DNA from: DASYTH01 sp035762905
Lineage (GTDB): Bacteria > Actinomycetota > Actinomycetes > Mycobacteriales > Pseudonocardiaceae
NCBI RefSeq assembly: GCF_035762905.1
Contig: NZ_DASUCC010000140.1
Span: 1-18,579, forward strand
Length of the DNA stretch: 18,579 nucleotides
Direction: 5' to 3'
Shown here in pieces: positions 1 through 8,326 of the stretch. Below the pieces are notes generated by a model. It saw nothing but the letters and a program-made list of their open reading frames with translations, did not search any database and was not told where the DNA came from. Each line of letters starts with the position of its first letter. Positions within the stretch are counted from its first letter, which is position 1. Position numbers and translations under genes: made by a program.

Positions 1-1554
1 CAGGCTGCGCGCCGTGCCGTCGAGGTAGACGTTGACGTCGAGCTCGTCGTCCTCCCCGGCGGCCGACGACGTGTGGTGCGAGTTGAGCGACACCGGCGTA
101 CGCGGCGCCAGGTACTCGGCCTCGAACGCGTCCCACATCTGCTGCGGCGAGACCTCGCCGCCGGAGGCGTCGGTGCGCGCCTGGATCACCTGGGAGAACT
201 CGATCTGCAGCCGGCGCGGCAGGTCCAGCTGGTGCTCGGTCTTCATCACGTAGGCGACGCCGCCCTTGCCGGACTGCGAATTGACCCGGATGACGGCCTC
301 GTAGGTGCGGCCGACATCCCTCGGGTCGATCGGCAGGTAGGGCACCTCCCAGCGGAAGTCGTCGACCGGCACGCCCGCGGTCGCCGCGTCCCGCTCCATC
401 CACTCCAGGCCCTTCTTGATGGCGTCCTGGTGGGACCCGCTGAACGCGGTGTAGACGAGGTCGCCGCCGTAGGGGTGGCGCTCGTTGACCGGCAGCTGGT
501 TGCAGTACTCGACGGTGCGCCGGATCTCGTCGATGTCGCTGAAGTCGATCTGCGGGTCGACGCCCTGGGCGAACAGGTTCATCCCGAGCGTCACCAGGCA
601 GACGTTGCCGGTGCGCTCGCCGTTGCCGAACAGGCAGCCCTCGATCCGGTCGGCACCGGCCTGGTAGCCCAGCTCGGCGGCGGCCACCGCGGTGCCCCGG
701 TCGTTGTGCGGGTGCAGGGACAGCACCACCGATTCGCGCCGCTCCAGGTTCCGGTTCATCCACTCGATGGAGTCGGCGTAGACGTTGGGCGTGGCCATCT
801 CGACCGTGGCCGGCAGGTTGATGATCACCGGTCGGTCGGCGGTCGGCCGCCAGATGTCGGTGATCGCATTGCACACCTCGGCGGCGTAGGACAGCTCGGT
901 GCCGGTGTAGGACTCCGGCGAGTACTCGAACCGGAAGTCGGTGTCGGTGTACCTTGCGGCCAGCTCGAGCACCATCTCGGCGGCCGAGGTGGCGATCTTC
1001 TTGATCCCCTCGCGCTCCTCGCGGAACACCACCCGGCGCTGCAGGATCGAGGTCGAGTTGTAGATGTGCACGATCGCCTTGTGTGCGCCCGCCAGCGATT
1101 CGAAGGTGCGCTCGATCAGCTCGGGGCGGCACTGGGAGAGCACCTGGATGCGGACGTCGTCCGGTACCGCGCCGTCGGCGATGATCTCCCGGACGAAGTC
1201 GAAGTCGGTCTGGCTGGCGGCCGGGAAGCCGACCTCGATCTCCTTGTAGCCCATGCGGACCAGCAGGTCGAACATGCGGCGCTTGCGGGCCGGGGACATC
1301 GGGTCGATCAGTGCCTGGTTGCCGTCCCGCAGATCGACCGCGCACCACTGCGGAGCGGTGCTGATCCGCCGGTCCGGCCAGGTGCGGTCGGGCAGCGTGA
1401 CCGGCTCGACCAGCCGGTGGAACGGCTTGTACCGGTGGACCGGCATCGAGCTGCCCAGCTGGGTGTTCCAGACCGGCTGGCCGTTCGGGGCGGGGCGGGA
1501 GGGCTTGCGGACACGGCTGTCGGCAGAGCTGTATACGTCGGGGTTCGTGGTCAT
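1..1554 (-). CDS. leuA: 2-isopropylmalate synthase (3' end cut by window edge)
   Basis: Condenses 2-oxoisovalerate with acetyl-CoA, the committed step of leucine synthesis, in the cytosol. The minus-strand frame is open from ATG at 1554 to the window edge: 518 codons with no stop. Seen: an actinobacterial-type N-terminal extension with conserved W29 and a YKPF segment, the HMGL-like catalytic loop DLRDGNQAL at residues 74-82, the metal-binding HPHND motif, and the GNGERTGN motif. The C-terminal part visible (TSSAAGEDDELDVNVYLDGT) is the start of the leucine-sensing regulatory domain; the remainder lies outside the window. The Shine-Dalgarno AGGAG (1564-1568) is 9 nt before the ATG and lies inside a predicted hairpin. 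The gene is preceded by a leader peptide and alternative RNA structures, so leucine-responsive control is likely. Identification is firm. Confidence 0.96.
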   Translation of the reverse strand, partial: MTTNPDVYSSADSRVRKPSRPAPNGQPVWNTQLGSSMPVHRYKPFHRLVEPVTLPDRTWPDRRISTAPQWCAVDLRDGNQALIDPMSPARKRRMFDLLVRMGYKEIEVGFPAASQTDFDFVREIIADGAVPDDVRIQVLSQCRPELIERTFESLAGAHKAIVHIYNSTSILQRRVVFREEREGIKKIATSAAEMVLELAARYTDTDFRFEYSPESYTGTELSYAAEVCNAITDIWRPTADRPVIINLPATVEMATPNVYADSIEWMNRNLERRESVVLSLHPHNDRGTAVAAAELGYQAGADRIEGCLFGNGERTGNVCLVTLGMNLFAQGVDPQIDFSDIDEIRRTVEYCNQLPVNERHPYGGDLVYTAFSGSHQDAIKKGLEWMERDAATAGVPVDDFRWEVPYLPIDPRDVGRTYEAVIRVNSQSGKGGVAYVMKTEHQLDLPRRLQIEFSQVIQARTDASGGEVSPQQMWDAFEAEYLAPRTPVSLNSHHTSSAAGEDDELDVNVYLDGTARSL

Positions 1555-1561
1555 GATCGGT

Positions 1562-1645
1562 GGCTCCTGGTCGGGGGTTCGACGGAGACCGGCTGCGTCG
1601 CGAAGCACCGCGACGGGGAGCCGGTCCGATCAGGCCCCGTCGCGG
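1562..1645 (-). promoter_or_regulatory. leuA leader: alternative hairpins and Shine-Dalgarno sequestering stem
   Basis: In minus-strand order: arm 1 (1645-1635) is an exact 11-bp complement of arm 2 (1618-1608). Arm 2 also contains 1615-1609, which pairs over 7 bp with arm 3 (1602-1596). Pairings 1:2 and 2:3 exclude one another. A third stem (1590-1580 with 1573-1562, small bulges, loop 1574-1579) holds the leuA Shine-Dalgarno at 1564-1568. No T-run follows the stems, so control may act on translation instead of termination. A conserved pseudoknot-type LEU element upstream of actinobacterial leuA has been described; whether this is the same element is inferred. Confidence 0.65.
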
Positions 1646-1722
1646 CAGCGAAGCAGGAGGGTCCGCGCCACGAGGGGAAGGGTAGCGAGATCCGGTCCGC
1701 CATGGGGAACGACCGTCCACAT
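1630..1722 (-). CDS. leuA leader peptide (30 aa, Leu-Leu-Leu near the end)
   Basis: A short frame on the leuA strand, ATG at 1722-1720 and TGA at 1632-1630. It encodes a 30-residue peptide ending RTLLLRCRDGA. Three consecutive Leu codons (CTC CTG CTT, 1659-1651) sit just upstream of the 5' arm of an RNA hairpin at 1645-1635; two further Leu codons occur earlier. A leader peptide rich in the end-product amino acid, followed by mutually exclusive hairpins, is the known attenuator layout for amino-acid operons. No strong ribosome site is obvious before the ATG. Function is inferred from position and codon content. Confidence 0.7.
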   Translation of the reverse strand: MWTVVPHGGPDLATLPLVARTLLLRCRDGA

Positions 1723-1763
1723 CGTGGACTGAGTGCGACCGTCCTGTAGCCCGTTTCGAGGCA

Positions 1764-1775
1764 CCCACATGTGGG
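1764..1775. promoter_or_regulatory. 12-bp perfect palindrome in the leuA / small membrane gene intergenic region
   Basis: CCCACATGTGGG is a perfect 12-bp palindrome. It lies 13 bp before the start codon at 1788 and 41 bp upstream of the leuA leader ATG on the other strand. It is a candidate operator for a dimeric regulator; no regulator is identified. Confidence 0.35.
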
Positions 1776-1787
1776 AATCCAGGTTCC

Positions 1788-2084
1788 ATGACTACGTATC
1801 GCAGGAGGTCTTACGGGAACACCGCTTCGCGAGTGATTGCCGGTGTGGGCGCGCTGTTCGCTTTGATCATCGTCGTCTACATTCTGTTGATCCTCTTCGG
1901 TGCGAACCCCGGGAATGCCTTCTTCCAGTTCATGGCGTCCATCGCCGAGCCCCTGGCGCTGTTCTTCCCTGGCCTGTTCGACCTCACCAACGACACCCTT
2001 CAACTGATCCTCAACTACGGTCTCGCCGCCGTCTTCTGGCTGGTCGTCACCGGCTTCCTGGCTCGCCTGGTCGCCCGCTACTGA
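1788..2084 (+). CDS. small integral membrane protein, unknown function
   Basis: A 98-residue protein made almost wholly of hydrophobic segments. After a basic N-terminus (MTTYRRRSYG) there is a clear membrane span at about residues 15-38, a second hydrophobic stretch at 45-65 (possibly amphipathic), and a third span at about 70-93, ending in ARLVARY. No catalytic motif or signal-peptidase site is visible. The start codon has only a weak AGG upstream. It is transcribed away from leuA and followed by a strong hairpin at 2101-2131. Hydropathy and typical codon use make it a real gene; I do not recognise a named family. Confidence 0.8.
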   Translation: MTTYRRRSYGNTASRVIAGVGALFALIIVVYILLILFGANPGNAFFQFMASIAEPLALFFPGLFDLTNDTLQLILNYGLAAVFWLVVTGFLARLVARY

Positions 2085-2100
2085 CGAACGGCCCCGCTCA

Positions 2101-2131
2101 GGACCGGGCCGGCCCCTCGCCGGCCCGGTCC
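2101..2131. terminator. strong hairpin terminator after the small membrane gene
   Basis: A perfect 13-bp stem (2101-2113 with 2119-2131) with loop CCCTC, 16 bp after the stop codon at 2084. There is no T-run, which is common for actinobacterial terminators. Confidence 0.75.
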
Positions 2132-2178
2132 CGGCGCGTCCACCAAATGGCCTAACTTCGGTACGTCAAGATGGCCCA

Positions 2179-2299
2179 GTGTCCGTCCACGCCTTCGTCG
2201 ACGAATCGGCCCGCAACGGCCGCTATCTGGTCGCCGCCGCCGGTACGAAACCTCCGAACGGCCCAACCATCGTTTGGCGAGGTCCACACGTTCGGGGGA
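2179..2299 (+). pseudogene. probable 5' remnant of a DUF3800-like gene
   Basis: From GTG at 2179 the plus frame reads VSVHAFVDESARNGRYLVAA. This resembles the N-terminus of DUF3800-type proteins, where a hydrophobic strand and a DES motif are followed by a YLVAA-like strand. After about 20 residues the resemblance stops, and the frame runs on into the 3' end of the convergent nitroreductase without a sensible domain. It looks like a gene deleted after its first strands. Evidence is motif memory only, so confidence is modest. The rest of 2132-2299 shows nothing else supportable. Confidence 0.35.
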
Positions 2300-2890
2300 T
2301 CAGAAGGCGGGGTGGCCCCATTCGTCGGTGAAGGCGAGTTGGTCGAGCGGGAGGCGGTGGCGGGGGGCCAGTTCGCGGGCGCGGGTGCGGTCGTCTGGGA
2401 GGAGGTCGGGGGAGCCGAGGGTGCCGATGGCGATCACGGTGAGGGGACGGACGTCGGGCGGGAGGGTGAAGGCGGCCGCCGCGGCGTCGGGGTCGAAGCC
2501 GCCCATCTGGTGGGCGACGAGGCCTTCGGACACGGCCTGCAGGACCAGGTTCTCGGCAGCGAGACCGACGCCGTACTCGGCATGGGGAATGGGGCCCTTT
2601 TCGTTCACGGTGACGGCGCAGGCGAGGAGCAGCACCGGGGCGGCGCCGGCCCAGGCGCGGTTGCCCCGGTACAGGGTGTCGAAGATGCGCGAGTAGGTGG
2701 TGTCCCCGCGCCGGCCGACCAGGAACCGGGCCGGCTGGGTGTTGCCGTTGGACGGGGCCCAGCGGGCGGCCTCCAGCAGGGCGCGCAAAGCGGAGTCGGG
2801 GACCGCGCCGGCCGGGTCGATGGCCCGTGGGCTCCACCGGTCGGCGATGATCGGGTGCAACGGGACGCTGGAGTCGGCCGGATTGGACAT
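2300..2890 (-). CDS. nitroreductase family protein (FMN-dependent)
   Basis: A 196-residue protein of the nitroreductase-like FMN flavoprotein superfamily, which reduces nitro groups, quinones or enones with NAD(P)H. Seen: the N-terminal FMN-phosphate motif RWSPRAID (residues 18-25); the conserved segment EAARWAPSNGNTQPARF (about 40-56); a middle Gly/Ala-rich helix (GVGLAAENLVLQA) typical of the dimer interface; and the late VIAIGTLG strand. Length fits the compact members. The ATG at 2890 shares its A with the TGA of the upstream mannosyltransferase gene (TGATG), so translation is probably coupled. An in-frame ATG at 2908 is an alternative start inside the upstream gene. The substrate is not predictable. 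Confidence 0.88.
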   Translation of the reverse strand: MSNPADSSVPLHPIIADRWSPRAIDPAGAVPDSALRALLEAARWAPSNGNTQPARFLVGRRGDTTYSRIFDTLYRGNRAWAGAAPVLLLACAVTVNEKGPIPHAEYGVGLAAENLVLQAVSEGLVAHQMGGFDPDAAAAAFTLPPDVRPLTVIAIGTLGSPDLLPDDRTRARELAPRHRLPLDQLAFTDEWGHPAF

Positions 2891-4116
2891 CAGATCGCGA
2901 AGTTCCATGAGGTCAACCCGTACGCGCCCAGCCAGGCGCTGAACACCGTCAGCCCGCAGAGCGTGAGCACCATGGTCGAGTTCCGCCGCCGGGCCAGCGC
3001 CACCGCGACCGGAATGAGCAGCGTGAACGCCGGCAGCATCAGCCGGATCTTGGACGCCATCAGCCCGTTGGACGCGAGCGCCATGGCCAGCACGCCGATG
3101 CCGTAGACCAGCAGCGGCCACTCCAGCCGTCGCACGATCGCCAGCACGACCAGCCCGATCGCCACGAAGATGAACGCGATCGTGAACATCTCGAACGGGT
3201 AGTCCGGCCGGACCAGCTTGCGCAGGATGAAGTCCATGGTCGCCGCGCCGCCGTCGAACCCGGACTGCCAGCCGTCCTGCTGCACCTGGAACCAGCCGTC
3301 CCACCGGCCGGTGCGCACCCCCACCCAGGCCAGATACCCGATCAGCCCGACCGGGGCGAGCACCCCGGCCAGCCACGGCCGCCAGCTGTCCTTGCGCTGG
3401 ATCACCGCCACCAGCGCGGCCAGTCCGACGGCGAGGATGAGCGCGGCCGCGGTCGGCCGCACCAGCCCGGCCACCGCGCAGCACACGCCGGCCAGCACCC
3501 AGCGCCGCTCGAGCACGCCGACGAGTGCCCACGCGGCGAGCGCGCAGAACATGGCCTCGGAGTAGGCCGTGGACAGCACGATCGCCATCGGCGAGGCGGC
3601 GAACAGCACCACCAGGATCAGCCCGGTCCGCTGCGAGCCACCCCGGACCTGACGGCCGATCCGGGCCACGCCGTACGCGGCGATCACGCCGCACACCAGG
3701 GTCAGGATGATCGCCGCCGTCGCCGGGCCGATGCCGATGGCCTGGCCGAAGATGCGAACGGCGAACGGGTAGCCGGGGAAGAACGCCAGCGGGGTCTCCG
3801 CGGTGAACTCGCCGCGGGCGTCGACCAGCCCCAGCCCGGCGATCCCGCCGTAGCCGTTCTCGGCGAGCCCGATGAACCACTGGCCGTCCCACGCCTGCAG
3901 CTGGGCCGACATGGACAACTGGTTGGCCGCGGCGAGCAGGGTCAGCATCAGCAGGCCGAACTCGCGGATGCCGAGGAAGATCAGGGCCGGGGCGAGGATC
4001 CGGGCCACCCGGCGGACGGTCCAGTCCTGCCCGGTGCGGGCCGGCGGTGCCGGCTGTTCCTCGTCGACGTCAGCCGCCGCCGCGTCCGGCTCCGTCACGT
4101 CCGTCGTCGACGACAC
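2890..4116 (-). CDS. PIG-V-like integral membrane mannosyltransferase (GT-C fold)
   Basis: A 408-residue multispanning membrane protein. It has an acidic, proline-rich cytosolic N-terminus (1-35), then about ten hydrophobic spans. The first extracytoplasmic loop carries WDGQWF (76-81), an AENGYGG segment, and FFPGYPF (112-118). This pattern is characteristic of PIG-V-like GT-C mannosyltransferases, which use polyprenyl-phosphate mannose outside the membrane. In actinobacteria relatives act on cell-envelope glycolipids or glycoproteins; the acceptor here is unknown. The start is GTG at 4116 with GGGGAG about 7 nt upstream. It is probably the first gene of a two-gene unit with the nitroreductase. 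Confidence 0.85.
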   Translation of the reverse strand: MSSTTDVTEPDAAAADVDEEQPAPPARTGQDWTVRRVARILAPALIFLGIREFGLLMLTLLAAANQLSMSAQLQAWDGQWFIGLAENGYGGIAGLGLVDARGEFTAETPLAFFPGYPFAVRIFGQAIGIGPATAAIILTLVCGVIAAYGVARIGRQVRGGSQRTGLILVVLFAASPMAIVLSTAYSEAMFCALAAWALVGVLERRWVLAGVCCAVAGLVRPTAAALILAVGLAALVAVIQRKDSWRPWLAGVLAPVGLIGYLAWVGVRTGRWDGWFQVQQDGWQSGFDGGAATMDFILRKLVRPDYPFEMFTIAFIFVAIGLVVLAIVRRLEWPLLVYGIGVLAMALASNGLMASKIRLMLPAFTLLIPVAVALARRRNSTMVLTLCGLTVFSAWLGAYGLTSWNFAI

Positions 4117-4221
4117 CCCTTGCTCCCCTCGTGACCTCGGCTACAGCCTATGCGGTCGCGATGATAGGCGGTGACCTGGCGAAGGTAGTCTGCTTTGGGT
4201 GAGTCGAGGAGGTTGCACGAG

Positions 4222-5483
<1,262 letters not shown>

Positions 5484-5487
<4 letters not shown>

Positions 5488-6548
5488 TGGCGCAGCGACC
5501 CACTCTGGCGCTGGTCGGCGCCACCGGAGCGGTCGGCTCGGTGATGATCGACATTCTCAACGAGCGGGACGACTGGCCGTGGGGCGAGGTGCGGCTGATC
5601 GCGTCGCCGCGCTCGGCCGGCCGGCGGATCACGGTGCGTGGCACCGAGTTGACCGTGCTGGCGCTGGCGCCCGAGGTGTTCGACGGGGTCACCGTCGCCA
5701 TGTTCGACGTGCCGGACGAGGTGTCCGCGCAGTGGGCGCCGATCGCGGCGGCCCGGGGCGCGGTCGCGGTGGACAACTCCGGCGCGTTCCGGATGGACCC
5801 GGACGTGCCGCTGGTGGTGCCCGAGGTGAACCGGGACGCGATCCAGCAGCGGCCGCGCGGAATCATCGCCAACCCGAACTGCACGACGCTGTCCATGATG
5901 GCCGCGCTCGGGGCGCTGCACCGCGCGTTCACGCTGCGCGAGCTGGTGGTCGCGTCCTACCAGGCGGCCTCCGGCGCCGGACAGTCCGGTGTGGACCGGC
6001 TCTACGCCGAGCTGGCCGCGGTGGCCGGCAAGGAGGTCGGCGTGCGGGCCGGGGATGTGCGGGAGGCGCTTGAGGCGGCCGGAATGTCCAATTCGGACTC
6101 GCCGTTCTCCGGTCCGCTGGCGATGAACGTGCTGCCGTCCGCCGGTTCGTACCAGGGCGACGGCCACTTCTCCGAGGAGCTCAAGGTCCGCAACGAGTCC
6201 CGCAAGATCCTGGGCATCCCGGACCTTCCGGTCTCCGCCACCTGCGTGCGCGTTCCGGTGGTGACCACGCACTCGCTGGCGGTGCACGCCGTGTTCGGCT
6301 CGCCGGTCTCGGTCGCCGCGGCGCACGAGATCCTGGCCGCGCAGCCGTCCATCGTGCTGGTTGACGACCCGGCGGCGGGGCGGTTCCCGACCCCGGCGGA
6401 CGTGGTCGGCGAGAACCCGACCTACGTCGGCCGGGTCCGCCAGGCGCTGGACTTCCCGAACGCGCTGGACTTCTTCGTCTGCGGGGACAACCTGCGCAAG
6501 GGCGCGGCGCTGAACACCTACGAGATCGCCGAGGTGCTCGCCGGCTGA
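5484..6548 (+). CDS. asd: aspartate-semialdehyde dehydrogenase
   Basis: Reduces aspartyl phosphate to aspartate semialdehyde with NADPH, directly after aspartate kinase. It has 354 residues. Seen: the dinucleotide-binding GATGAVGS (residues 12-19), an SPRSAG phosphate-recognition segment, the active-site NPNCTT with nucleophile Cys133, SYQAASGAGQSG, and the substrate-binding ELKVRNESRKI with a downstream RVPVVTTHS carrying the catalytic His. ATG at 5484 overlaps the lysC stop; the next codon is also ATG and either could be used. The last 31 bp overlap the end of the convergent MFS gene. Identification is firm. Confidence 0.97.
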
Positions 6549-7729
6549 TCGCCCGGGGTCCGGTCCGGCTCGCCGTCACGCCGACCGAGCCCGAAGGCGA
6601 CGGCCGCGACCAGCAGGCCGCCGAACCCGGCGACCGCGAAGCCCCAGCCGGGCGAGGTGTGGTCGACGACGAACCCGACCGTGGGCGCGCCGAGCGCGGC
6701 GCCGAGCGTGAAGGCGGAGCTCTGCATGCCGGTGGCCTCGCCGCGCACCGCGACCGGGGCGAGCTTGGCCACCTCCTCCCCGGTGGCGGTGATCGTCGGG
6801 GCGCACAGCACCGAGGCCGGCAGCAGCGCCACCGCCAGCCACCACCAGTCGCCACCGGCCAGCCCGATCGGGACGGTGAGCAGGCCGAGCAGCGCCATCA
6901 TGGTGATCTGGTTGGCCGAGCGGTGCAGCGCGCCGTAGATCAGCCCGCCGATCGCCGAGGCCGCCGACCACACCACGATCACGAGACCGGTCCACTCCAG
7001 CTCATCGTGTTCGCGCAGCTGCGCGACGATCGTGACCTCGGTGCCGGAGAGCACGAACACCGCGCCGAGGCCGACCACGAGCACGCCGATCAGCCGGGGC
7101 GTCAACCAGACGCGGCGGGGCGGACGCAGCCCGTCGCCGTCGGCTTTCTCCTGCGCGCTGCGCACCGCCGGGTTGGCCACCCACAGGGCGATGCCCACGG
7201 CGACGATCCCGATGGCCATCGCGGTCATCGCCGCGGTGGCGCTGAACTGTGTGGCGAGAAACACAGCGGTGGCCGGGCCGACCATGAAGCTCAGCTCGGT
7301 GGAGATCGAGTCCAGCGAGTACGCGGTGCGCCGCAGGTCCGGGGGTACCAGCGCGGCGATCGCCTGCCGCCCGATGGACATCGCCGGCAGCACGACGAAG
7401 CCGCTGACGAATGCGACCACCAGCAGCAACGGATAGGGCACGTACCGTGCGCCGAACCAGAACAGCGCCTCGCCGATCGTCGTGATCAGGATCATGGGCC
7501 GCAGGCCGAACCGGTCGACCACCCGGCCGAGCACCGGGGCGCCCAACGCGATCCCGATGGTGATCGCCGCGCCGACCGTTCCGGCTGCTCCGTAGCCTCG
7601 GCTTAGGCCGACCGCAACGTGTAACGTCAAAATCATCCCCGCGGCCGACAACGGAATCCGCGCGAAGAAGACCAGGACCATCAATGTGCGGACACCCGGC
7701 AGCGCTAGCACCCGGCGGTAGAGCTGCAT
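6518..7729 (-). CDS. MFS family transporter
   Basis: A 403-residue integral membrane protein with about twelve hydrophobic spans in two halves separated by a charged loop near residues 190-215. The short loop between spans 2 and 3 carries GRVVDRFGLRP, the family's motif A, and the second half has a weaker equivalent. The first span begins after a short basic N-terminus (MQLYRRVLALPGVR). Members are proton-coupled exporters of drugs or metabolites; the substrate here is unknown. The start is ATG at 7729 with GGAAGG some 13 nt upstream, which is long. It converges on asd with a 31-bp overlap and is divergent from the Fur-type regulator. Confidence 0.9.
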   Translation of the reverse strand: MQLYRRVLALPGVRTLMVLVFFARIPLSAAGMILTLHVAVGLSRGYGAAGTVGAAITIGIALGAPVLGRVVDRFGLRPMILITTIGEALFWFGARYVPYPLLLVVAFVSGFVVLPAMSIGRQAIAALVPPDLRRTAYSLDSISTELSFMVGPATAVFLATQFSATAAMTAMAIGIVAVGIALWVANPAVRSAQEKADGDGLRPPRRVWLTPRLIGVLVVGLGAVFVLSGTEVTIVAQLREHDELEWTGLVIVVWSAASAIGGLIYGALHRSANQITMMALLGLLTVPIGLAGGDWWWLAVALLPASVLCAPTITATGEEVAKLAPVAVRGEATGMQSSAFTLGAALGAPTVGFVVDHTSPGWGFAVAGFGGLLVAAVAFGLGRRDGEPDRTPGDQPASTSAIS

Positions 7730-7815
7730 GGTCCGATGTCATCCTTCCCGGGGTCCTCTTGGCAACCACGTTACGGGCGGTCACCGACACTCGGGCACGA
7801 CCACTCGACCGTTAT

Positions 7816-7834
7816 CTTGACTCATTCCAGAAAA
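7816..7834 (+). promoter_or_regulatory. Fur-type (FurA-like) operator overlapping a -35 box
   Basis: An AT-rich island in GC-rich DNA reads CTTGACTCATTCCAGAAAA, 22-40 bp before the regulator's ATG. It includes a TTGACT -35-like hexamer (7817-7822). It closely resembles the AT-rich autoregulatory box upstream of mycobacterial and Streptomyces furA-type genes, as I recall it. This implies autoregulation of the regulator-catalase operon and derepression by peroxide. No clear -10 hexamer is visible. Confidence 0.65.
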
Positions 7835-7855
7835 CCTGATGGGGTGGGCAGTGCG

Positions 7856-8326
7856 ATGAACGACCAGGGACTGGCCCGGCTGGAGCCCCGGGACCAGCTT
7901 CGTGCCGTCGGGATGCGGGTGACCGCACCACGACTAGCGGTGCTGGACTGGCTCTCCAACCACCCGCACTCCACCGCGGAGGCGATCGCGGCGGGCGTTC
8001 GGGAGCGGCTCGACTCCGTGTCCACGCAGGCGATCTATGACGTGCTGAACGCGTGTACCCGGGCCAAGCTGCTGCGCCGGATCGAACCGGCCGGACACCC
8101 GGCCCGATTCGAGACCAGGACCGCGGACAACCATCATCACCTCGTCTGCCGGATGTGTGACCGAACCGAGGACGTGGACTGCGTCGTCGGCTTCGCCCCC
8201 TGCCTGGAGCCGTCGAACGCTCTTGGCTTCATCCTCGATGAGGCGGAGGTGGTGTTCTGGGGGCTGTGTCCAGTCTGTGCTGGTCGTTCGCAGTCCACGA
8301 ACCACCACATCGAGGAGAGCGTGTGA
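7856..8326 (+). CDS. Fur family peroxide-sensing repressor (FurA/CatR type)
   Basis: A 156-residue metalloregulator. Seen: an N-terminal winged helix (about 10-85) with the family's GMRVTAPRLAVLDWL helix and a recognition region around SVSTQAIYDVLNA; a metal site HHHLVC (93-98); a CRMC pair (Cys98, Cys101); and a second Cys pair CPVC (138-141), together the structural zinc site. The context, directly before catalase with a GTGA overlap, matches FurA/CatR-type repressors that release DNA when H2O2 oxidises them. The start is ATG at 7856; the upstream extension to 7736 would run through the operator and is unlikely. Whether the ligand is Fe or Mn cannot be read. Confidence 0.9.
   Translation: MNDQGLARLEPRDQLRAVGMRVTAPRLAVLDWLSNHPHSTAEAIAAGVRERLDSVSTQAIYDVLNACTRAKLLRRIEPAGHPARFETRTADNHHHLVCRMCDRTEDVDCVVGFAPCLEPSNALGFILDEAEVVFWGLCPVCAGRSQSTNHHIEESV

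Noticed and set aside
73..1749. Plus-strand 558-aa open frame opposite leuA
   Set aside because: Shadow of the GC-rich leuA gene; the translation is Arg/Val/Gly/His-rich with no domain, while the minus frame has all LeuA motifs.
2300..3892. 530-aa minus frame that would fuse an upstream segment to the nitroreductase
   Set aside because: The N-terminal 330 residues are the mannosyltransferase gene read in the wrong frame; the TGATG junction marks the true start.
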